From assembly GCA_948467605.1 (NCBI GenBank), contig CAOKET010000010.1:1-47283 (forward strand): DNA of 47,283 bases, in the 5' to 3' direction. Position numbers and translations under genes: made by a program. The notes under the pieces are model-generated. The model searched no databases and had not been told where the DNA came from. It saw nothing but the letters and a program-made list of their open reading frames with translations. The DNA is from an uncultured Mycoplasmatota bacterium (GTDB lineage Bacteria; Bacillota_I; Bacilli_A; RF39; UBA660). Positions 41,324 to 47,283 of this stretch are shown here, piece after piece (the stretch's first letter is position 1; each line of letters begins with the position of its first letter).

Positions 41324-41622
41324 TTATTCTTTTATATATTCTTCACATTTTGTATATAGTTTGTTATATGGACATCCACCATAGAATCCTTTATCTATTT
41401 CGCTATCACTTGGAAATCCAAGTTCTTCACCTGAAAAGTTACATTTTGCTAATACATGTTCAAAATGGTTATCAATGTTAACACCATATGGACAATTTTC
41501 AAAACTATTCATACAATTAATTTTGTCAAGGCCATCTTTAAATAAGTTTAGCAGTTCTATTTTCTGTTCTTTTTTAAAATCTTTTCAATTAGTTCTTCGT
41601 AGAAATTTTTATCCTTTGCCAT
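41324..41622 (-). CDS. Cysteine-rich small protein, possible -1 frameshift at poly-A
   Basis: I do not recognise the product, about 99 residues if the frames are joined. The first frame starts at ATG 41622 (AGGGATG upstream) and reads MAKDKNFYEELIEKILKKN before a stop at 41557. The -1 frame reads KKEQKIELLNLFKDGLDKIN and on to a stop at 41324. The join is at TTTTAAAAAAG (41569-41579 complement), a slippery site of the A AAA AAG type. The C-terminal part (also open alone from an ATG at 41512) has four cysteines, in CPYG, KCNF, GCPYN and KCEEY, which could bind a metal. The internal ATG has no ribosome binding site. Sequencing error is another explanation. Confidence 0.6.
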
Positions 41623-41743
41623 AATTAACATCCCTACTGATTTATTATAACAAAAGTTTTATAAATTGCAAATATTGAATTTCTCTGTTATAGTAAATTT
41701 TTATAAGATATAGTATAATTTAGTTAAATAAGGAGAGTTAGGA

Positions 41744-42142
41744 ATGAAAGTATTAAGTTTAAGAGAACCATGGGCAACCTTAATAATGGAGAATAAAAAA
41801 CTTATAGAAACTAGGAGTTGGAAGACTAGTTATAAAGGTGAATTATATATACATGCTAGTTCTACAAGGATTCCAAAGGGTTGGAAAGATAATAAGGGAC
41901 TTATGTCATTAGTGGACTTTAATAATTTAAATTTTGGTAATATAATTTGTAAATGTAAATTAGTTGATTGTATTTATATGACTCGTGAATATGTAGAAGA
42001 TGTGAAAAAGAATAACCCACAAGAGTATATTTGCGGAGAGTATAATGAAGGTAGATATGCTTGGATTTTAGAGGATATTGAAGCATTAGATACTCCAATT
42101 AAAGTTAAAGGACATTTAGGAATATGGAATTATGAGGCATAA
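41744..42142 (+). CDS. ASCH-domain protein
   Basis: The 132-residue protein matches the ASCH superfamily: KVLSLREPWATLIMENKKLIETRSW at the start (the LRxPWAxLI and ETRxW motifs), then LYIHAS, GNIICKCKLVDC and YAWILEDI. ASCH domains bind RNA or nucleotides; some act as amidohydrolases on N4-acetylcytidine. Length and motif order are normal. AGGAGAGTTAGGA precedes the ATG. The MFS-like gene follows after four bases. Confidence 0.92.
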   Translation: MKVLSLREPWATLIMENKKLIETRSWKTSYKGELYIHASSTRIPKGWKDNKGLMSLVDFNNLNFGNIICKCKLVDCIYMTREYVEDVKKNNPQEYICGEYNEGRYAWILEDIEALDTPIKVKGHLGIWNYEA

Positions 42143-42146
42143 TTAG

Positions 42147-43310
42147 ATGAAAAGTTATTTCTATAAAAAAGAATATAAATATATGTATTTAAGTATATTC
42201 TTCTTTAATTTTGCTAATACATTGAGTAGTACTTATGGTACAGTTATGCTTTATATGGCTGGTATACCAATTTATTTAATTTTATTAATAATGGGATTAA
42301 GATTCTTAATAACTGGACTTATAACGCCTTTATTTGTAGTAATATCAAGTAAGATTGGAATTGCTAAATGTATATTAATTTCAAATATATTTAGTATTAT
42401 TAACTCTTACTTTATGATAAATAGTGGTAACTTAATTAAAAATATAGTAATATTTGTACTATCGAGTGGACTTATGGGATTATCAAATCCCTCTTCAGAT
42501 GCCCTTTCAAGTAAGTATGTTGAAAGTTGTCATAGAGGTAAATTTAATAGTTTTTACTTCATATGTAAAATATTAGGAATAGTATTTGCTAGTACATTAG
42601 TTACTTATGGTGTTATAAGTAATAATAAAACAATGTTATTTATTGTAATTACTATTTTCTTTCTATTACAATATATTTCTATGTTAAAGATTGACTATAA
42701 ACCATTAAAGAAATCAAATACATTTATATCTAGTATAAAGTATTTAGTACATAGTAATAGTAAATATAAAACTATTTATGCATTAAAAGCAAATCATATA
42801 ATAGAGAGATTATTTGTTCCATTATATATTTATATACTATTAAAAGATTTTAAAGCATTCTCAGTAGTAACTATAATATCATTATTATTTCAAATTATTA
42901 CAATTAATATTATCGGAAAATATGCTGATAAAAGCTTAAAAAACACAAATATTGTAGTATCATTTATAAAAGTGGTAATAACATCGATATACTTATTTGT
43001 AAAAAATAAGATATTAATATCTATAAATAAAACTTTAAATGATAATTTTGAAAAAGCATATGAAACTTCGATTCAAACTTCTATACAAAATATTATTAAA
43101 AATGAAGATTGTGATAATGAGTTATTATCATCAATAGGACAAATGTCACTTTGTTTTTCTGAAACTATAATATTGGTTTTATTATCTTTAATTTCAGTAT
43201 TTATTAATGATAATGTATTTTATGTAATATTTATATTATCTATTGTTTCTACGATTGCTACTAATATTTATATTAGAATAGAGAATAATAACATGGCACT
43301 TAAATTTTAA
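42147..43310 (+). CDS. MFS-type membrane transporter
   Basis: The 387-residue protein has about ten to twelve membrane helices, with loops and helices arranged like a major facilitator: YLSIFFFNFANTLSSTYGTVMLYMAGIPIYLILL at the start, GLRFLITG, and SSGLMGLSNPSSDALSSKYV in place of motif A. Substrate is unknown. It appears complete, with a terminator right at the stop. The ATG is four bases from the ASCH gene with GAGGCA upstream, so both are probably on one transcript. Confidence 0.75.
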   Translation: MKSYFYKKEYKYMYLSIFFFNFANTLSSTYGTVMLYMAGIPIYLILLIMGLRFLITGLITPLFVVISSKIGIAKCILISNIFSIINSYFMINSGNLIKNIVIFVLSSGLMGLSNPSSDALSSKYVESCHRGKFNSFYFICKILGIVFASTLVTYGVISNNKTMLFIVITIFFLLQYISMLKIDYKPLKKSNTFISSIKYLVHSNSKYKTIYALKANHIIERLFVPLYIYILLKDFKAFSVVTIISLLFQIITINIIGKYADKSLKNTNIVVSFIKVVITSIYLFVKNKILISINKTLNDNFEKAYETSIQTSIQNIIKNEDCDNELLSSIGQMSLCFSETIILVLLSLISVFINDNVFYVIFILSIVSTIATNIYIRIENNNMALKF

Positions 43311-43319
43311 GTGTTTTTT
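43297..43319 (+). terminator. Terminator of the MFS gene
   Basis: CACTTAAA (43297-43304) and TTTAAGTG (43306-43313) form an 8-bp stem that overlaps the stop codon, followed by six T. Confidence 0.7.
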
Positions 43320-43396
43320 ATATTATATATAGCAACTGACCTTACTCTATTTTTACATCAAACATATTATAAGAATAGAAAAGGGGTAGTTATTAT

Positions 43397-44341
43397 ATGA
43401 TAATATTATATTTATTGTGCATTCCAGCAATATATATTTTAATAAAACTAATATTATATTTTACTGTCAAAAAATTTGGTAAGTTTTCATATGATGGTCT
43501 ATCTATCGCAGGTTTTTCTTATAATCCAGAAAAAGATATCTTTTATTCTACTATGAATGCGTGGCAAAAAAACTTTGGATATAGCCGTCTTTATGATATA
43601 TGGTCTCCTATGTTTAGAATGATTTTTGATTCTGAACCAATTAAGTTTTTTTATAATGATAAAAACTGGTTAATCAATTTTTGGAAAGGACAATATGGGA
43701 TCGTAACAGGTGCTGAAGTAGGTATATATTGTACAAAAGAAAAGATGATAAATAAAAATACATTATACTTACCAATTGATGATAGTGAAATGTTAGATAT
43801 GGGTTTTACATTATTTAGAAAAGGCGAAGAAATAATTAAAATAGATGCCAGACATTGGTGGTTAGCGGCATTTAAATTAGGAATGTTTAGTAGACCAAAA
43901 GATCTTACTATGAGAATTAATATTACTTTTCCAAACCAAGAAATGTTACAGGCATTTTTAACTTCTTTTGAAAAATTAGGATATAAATCTAAAAATTATA
44001 AGATTCTTAATAATACTTTTTTCTTTAGTTTTAAAAAACCACGCACTAGAAAAGTTTATACTAGAAATTTTATAACTGATGGTATATCTCAGAGTTTAAA
44101 TAAGAAAAATGTCAAACTATATAATAAATATTTATCTGATGTTATAGATAATAATAAACAAGATGATTATAACAACAATGATAATTTTATTTTTCTAGGA
44201 GATTTAGTTCCTGATGTTTTGAAGGGCACTTCTGATAATAAAGAAATTACAGTTAAAACAAAAGAAAAAATATATAATAGTAAAAATGTAGTATTCTTAA
44301 ATAATGATATATATTCTAACTTGAGGAATAATCATGAGTAA
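43397..44341 (+). CDS. DUF4474-domain protein
   Basis: The 314-residue protein has one N-terminal membrane segment (about 1-20) and a DUF4474-like domain: SIAGFSYNPEKDIFYSTM, AWQKNFGYSRLYDIWSP, EPIKFFYNDKNWLINFWKGQYG and TGAEVGIY. This order and the WxKGQYGxxTGAE motif match a Clostridia/Bacilli family of unknown function. The C-terminal 90 residues are Asn/Asp/Lys-rich and unlike it. The gene ends in an 8-base overlap with the metallophosphoesterase gene, so the two are coupled. AAAGGGGTAGTTATTAT precedes the ATG. Confidence 0.85.
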   Translation: MIILYLLCIPAIYILIKLILYFTVKKFGKFSYDGLSIAGFSYNPEKDIFYSTMNAWQKNFGYSRLYDIWSPMFRMIFDSEPIKFFYNDKNWLINFWKGQYGIVTGAEVGIYCTKEKMINKNTLYLPIDDSEMLDMGFTLFRKGEEIIKIDARHWWLAAFKLGMFSRPKDLTMRINITFPNQEMLQAFLTSFEKLGYKSKNYKILNNTFFFSFKKPRTRKVYTRNFITDGISQSLNKKNVKLYNKYLSDVIDNNKQDDYNNNDNFIFLGDLVPDVLKGTSDNKEITVKTKEKIYNSKNVVFLNNDIYSNLRNNHE

Positions 44342-45212
44342 AAGGTTAAATTCTATATTGAATAAGTCTAAACATATTAATATTGATAATGATTCTAAAA
44401 TAGTTATCATGAGTGATTGTCATAGAGGTTCTGGAAATAATTATGATAATTTTATTAAAAATCAAAATATTTATCAAGCGGCTTTAAATCACTATTACAA
44501 TAATGGATTTACTTATATTGAACTAGGTGATGGGGATGATATGTGGGAGGTTAAAAACTATAATGAAATTATAGAACAACATTTAGATACATTTAAATTA
44601 TTAGCAAAGTTTAACAATTCTAATAGATTAATAATGATTTATGGCAATCATGATATATGTAAAAGATCTGATAAAGTTTTAAAAAAATATTTTTATAAGT
44701 ATTATAATAAATCAACTAAAAAGCAAGAAAAATTACTTGATAATTTAGTAGTATATGAGTCATTAGTATTAAACTATAAAGATCATGAGATATTTCTAAT
44801 TCATGGGCATCAGGTTGATTTACTTAATGGGACATTTTGGAGATTATCTAGATTTTTAGTAAGACATGTTTGGAAATACTTAGAATATTTTGGTACGAAT
44901 GATCCTACTAATGCGGCTAAAAATTATAAGGTTGCTAAAAATGTAGAGAAGAAGTTAAAAAAATGGAGTTTAGAAAATAATAAAATACTAATTGCCGGTC
45001 ATACACACAGACCTCTATTTCCTATGGTAGGAGATGGTCTTTATTTTAATGATGGTTCATGTATTCATCCAAATGGAATTACATGCCTAGAGATAGAAAA
45101 TGGTAGAATTACATTAGTAAAATGGGTGTTTAAGTTAAAGGATAGTAAACTTATTTCTGTTGGAAGAGAAGTAATAGAGGGAAATGAATCAATATCTAAA
45201 TTTTTTAAATAA
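44334..45212 (+). CDS. Calcineurin-like metallophosphoesterase
   Basis: This 292-residue metal-dependent phosphoesterase has the family motifs in order: MSDCHRG (D28, H30), ELGDGDDMWE (65-71 region), YGNHD (103-107), HGHQVDL and AGHTHRP near residue 225. The GDGDD form, with an extra aspartate, resembles UDP-2,3-diacylglucosamine-type or cell-envelope phosphoesterases, but the substrate cannot be told. It has no signal peptide. It overlaps the DUF4474 gene by eight bases, so both products are probably made together. The terminator is at 45216-45245. Confidence 0.93.
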   Translation: MSKRLNSILNKSKHINIDNDSKIVIMSDCHRGSGNNYDNFIKNQNIYQAALNHYYNNGFTYIELGDGDDMWEVKNYNEIIEQHLDTFKLLAKFNNSNRLIMIYGNHDICKRSDKVLKKYFYKYYNKSTKKQEKLLDNLVVYESLVLNYKDHEIFLIHGHQVDLLNGTFWRLSRFLVRHVWKYLEYFGTNDPTNAAKNYKVAKNVEKKLKKWSLENNKILIAGHTHRPLFPMVGDGLYFNDGSCIHPNGITCLEIENGRITLVKWVFKLKDSKLISVGREVIEGNESISKFFK

Positions 45213-45215
45213 ATT

Positions 45216-45245
45216 ATCCTAGAATTTAGAATTTTAGGATTTTTT
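45216..45245 (+). terminator. Terminator of the DUF4474-phosphoesterase operon
   Basis: ATCCTAGAA (45216-45224) and TTTTAGGAT (45232-45240) form a 9-bp stem with one G-U pair, followed by a run of T to 45245. Confidence 0.8.
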
Positions 45246-45314
45246 AATTGTAGTAAATTTTTTTAGTTTATAGTATACTAATCTTATATATTTAAGAGGA
45301 GGACTTGTAAAAAA

Positions 45315-46517
45315 ATGAATGATGAATATTATATAGATATTGCAATTGAAATTAGTAAAAATGCTAAATATCCATACGGTGCGATTGTTGTTAAAGATGA
45401 TAAAATAATTGGTAGAAGTGATGATAAAACTTTAATAGGAAAAAGTATGTATTCCCATTCAGAACTTATGGCAATAGAAAGTGCTTCTAAAAATAAGAAT
45501 CTTTATGGAGATTTAAAAGGTGCATCAATATATGTATCATGCGAGCCATGTATGATGTGTATGGGTGCTATTTTGTATGAAGAATTTAGTAGGTTAGTTT
45601 ATGCAGCAACTCTTAAAGACAGTAATGATATTTATTGCTCTGAGGTACTAACTGATATAGATGAATTAACAAAATATTCTAAAAATAAATTAGAAATAGT
45701 AAAAGAGTTACATAGAGAAAGTGCAATACAAGTAATTAAAGATAGAGTTAATGATGTTAGCACTTCAAAAATGAGTGATGATTTAAAATTTTTAATATCT
45801 ACAGTAAAAGAGGCAAGTTCTTTAATAACTGATACATTTGAAGTAAAATCAAAAGATAATAATGGTGACTTAATAACAAATTTTGATTATGAAATAGAAA
45901 AATATATTAATGATAAAATTAAAGAAAGTTATCCTAATTTTTCTATAATTAGCGAAGAATTTAACAATGGGAATATTTTAACAGATAATTGTTTTACAGT
46001 TGATCCTATTGATGGTACTATTAACTTTGCACATAATATTCCTTTATGGGGAATACAAGTAGCATGTATTAGAGATGGTAAAACTTGTGCTGCTGTTATA
46101 TATTTGCCTAAATTAGATGAACTTTACTACGCAGATTCTAATGGTGCTTTCTTAAATGGTTCTCCTATACATGTTAATAACTTAGATATAAGCAAGGGCT
46201 TATATACTATTGATGGTCGTGAAAAATTATTAGGTCAGGTAAAAATGAGTAAGCATTATCCTCATGGCAGAGATTTTTACTGTGCTGCTTGTGACTTTGC
46301 TTTTGTTGCTTGTGGTAGATTAAGTGCAACAAATTTTGTACGTGATAATTTATGGGATTATACCCCTGGACAATTTATAGTAGAAAAAGCAGGCGGTGTT
46401 ATTTATAATAGTAAAAATATGCATATTGCTGCAAATAAGGAAAGTGTTTTAAATATCATTAAAGAAAATACTTTAGTTACTACTGATGAAGAAGTAATTG
46501 TTGCTAAGAAAAATTAA
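45315..46517 (+). CDS. Fusion: CMP/dCMP-type deaminase and inositol monophosphatase
   Basis: The 400 residues join two enzymes. Residues 1-145 are a cytidine/guanine deaminase-like domain with zinc ligands H48 (in HSE, E50 catalytic), C79 and C82 (CEPCMMC). Residues 155-395 are an inositol monophosphatase domain: EE at 214-215 (IISEEF), DPIDGT at 230-235, and W347-D348 in DNLWDYTPGQ. Both active sites look intact. A guanine or cytosine deaminase could be tied to a sugar phosphatase in one pathway, but I know of no established pathway of this kind. AAGAGGAGGACTTGTAAAAAA precedes the ATG. It follows a terminator, so it starts its own transcript. Confidence 0.85.
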   Translation: MNDEYYIDIAIEISKNAKYPYGAIVVKDDKIIGRSDDKTLIGKSMYSHSELMAIESASKNKNLYGDLKGASIYVSCEPCMMCMGAILYEEFSRLVYAATLKDSNDIYCSEVLTDIDELTKYSKNKLEIVKELHRESAIQVIKDRVNDVSTSKMSDDLKFLISTVKEASSLITDTFEVKSKDNNGDLITNFDYEIEKYINDKIKESYPNFSIISEEFNNGNILTDNCFTVDPIDGTINFAHNIPLWGIQVACIRDGKTCAAVIYLPKLDELYYADSNGAFLNGSPIHVNNLDISKGLYTIDGREKLLGQVKMSKHYPHGRDFYCAACDFAFVACGRLSATNFVRDNLWDYTPGQFIVEKAGGVIYNSKNMHIAANKESVLNIIKENTLVTTDEEVIVAKKN

Positions 46518-46536
46518 TATTAAATTTGAGGTATTT

Positions 46537-47207
46537 ATGAAATTAGAGGAATTAAAATTAGAATATGATAAATTACAAAAAAATATGGTGCAAAAGATTT
46601 GGATTCTATATATAATGGTGGATGTATAGATAACCCTGATATATGTTTTGTATTTATGAATCCAACTGGTAGAAACATTGCATCTTCAAAGACGTGGAAA
46701 GGTTTAAAATCCCCTTGGATAGGTACTAAAAATATATGGGATTTATTTTTTAAATTAGATTTATTAGATAAAGATATTTATAATAAAATTAAAACTATTA
46801 AAGGTAGTGAATGGACAGAGGAATTTGCTGAAAGTGTTTATAATGATGTAAAAAAACATAAGTATTTTATAACTAATTTGGGTAAGTGTACTCAAATAGA
46901 TGCTAGGGAACTTCCCGATTCAGTTTATAAAAAATATTTACATTTATTAGAATATGAATTTAATATTATTAATCCAAAAGTAATTATACTTTTTGGTAAT
47001 CAAGTTAGTTCTATTGTTTTAGATAAGAAAATATCTGTTTCTGAGGTAAGAAAGGCGTCTTTCTTAAAAGAAATAAATGGAACTACATATAAATTTTATT
47101 CGGTATATTACCCTGTTGGAAATGGTAGATTTAATATCGATAAATCTATTGAAGATATAAAGTGGATAATTAATCATGAACTTAATAATAATAAGATATG
47201 TTCATAA
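46537..47207 (+). CDS. Uracil-DNA glycosylase-family protein, one A short near the start
   Basis: The best start is ATG at 46537 with TTTGAGGT upstream: it reads MKLEELKLEYDKLQK and then shifts frame at an A7 run (46577-46583). One more A would join it to YGAKDLDSIYNGGCIDN and the rest of the protein. The rest fits the UDG superfamily: ICFVFMNPTGRN near the start (motif A type), NLGKCTQID, KVIILFGNQVSSIVL and a C-terminal YSVYYPVGNGRFN. It may act in removing uracil or other damaged bases. If the shift is real, translation from the TTG at 46599 would lose about 20 residues. A sequencing error or -1 slippage would restore the protein. Confidence 0.65.
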
Positions 47208-47283
47208 TCAAACAAAAAAAAGAACAAGTAGAGTTAGTTTGTTTAAAAAAGACATTTTCAAAAAAGAGCTATTAATGGAACTG

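Noticed and set aside
1-47283. Mycoplasma-type genetic code 4
   Set aside because: TGA is used as a stop at the end of ftsY and the VirB4 N-terminal gene, and tryptophan in the intact genes is encoded by TGG.

Overview
The window is AT-rich (by eye roughly a quarter G+C), uses TGA as a stop (for example at the end of ftsY, in the ATGA overlap with ylxM), has strong Shine-Dalgarno sites of the AGGAGGTG type, and carries a Firmicutes-type rimP-nusA-ylxR-infB-rbfA cluster, ftsY-ylxM-ffh and RNase J. It therefore looks like chromosome from a low-GC Bacilli/Tenericutes-like lineage that keeps genetic code 11, perhaps an uncultured gut Bacilli clade. The lineage is inference. I saw no rRNA, tRNA or CRISPR array.

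Layout. (1) 1-9.8 kb is housekeeping: SRP genes (ffh, ylxM, ftsY plus an unknown gene), RNase J, and a nusA-infB operon with three oddities: a RimP reduced to its N-terminal domain, no ylxQ, and a NUDIX gene translationally coupled between infB and rbfA. (2) 9.8-22.5 kb is mixed metabolism: a Ca2+ P-type ATPase, an RsiV/DUF3298-like protein, a chloramphenicol-acetyltransferase-like enzyme, a rhodanese, a CNNM/CorC protein, an rRNA methyltransferase with a pseudouridine synthase, a tiny YjcZ-like membrane protein, DNA polymerase IV, and a small regulatory pair: a NUDIX-winged-helix (NrtR-like) regulator and a three-repeat protein, both with the same palindromic operator core at their promoters. 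A decayed DUF1016 nuclease follows. (3) 22.5-35.8 kb is one long minus-strand operon for a type IV secretion-like machine: VirB3/PrgI, a VirB4 split into two genes, VirB6 with a coiled-coil tail, a CHAP-domain wall hydrolase, a lipoprotein and three proteins that share a VirB2-like membrane domain. The window has no relaxase, coupling ATPase or integrase. (4) 35.8-38.9 kb holds a decayed AAA/DUF4143 ATPase, a lipid-anchored or membrane-anchored NagZ-like glycosidase, a 30-codon gene, and a complete-looking type I toxin-antitoxin locus. (5) 38.9-47.2 kb holds single-gene enzymes: a serine hydrolase, NUDIX, HD, ASCH, MFS, DUF4474, metallophosphoesterase, a cytidine-deaminase-like/inositol-monophosphatase fusion and a UDG-family protein.

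The most interesting items are the type I toxin-antitoxin locus (38555-38868), the relaxase-less T4SS with three VirB2-like domains, the NrtR-like regulon of two shared operators, and a recurrent pattern: at least four genes are each interrupted by a shift equal to one missing A in a poly-A tract. All functional assignments come from reading motifs by eye; no database search was run.
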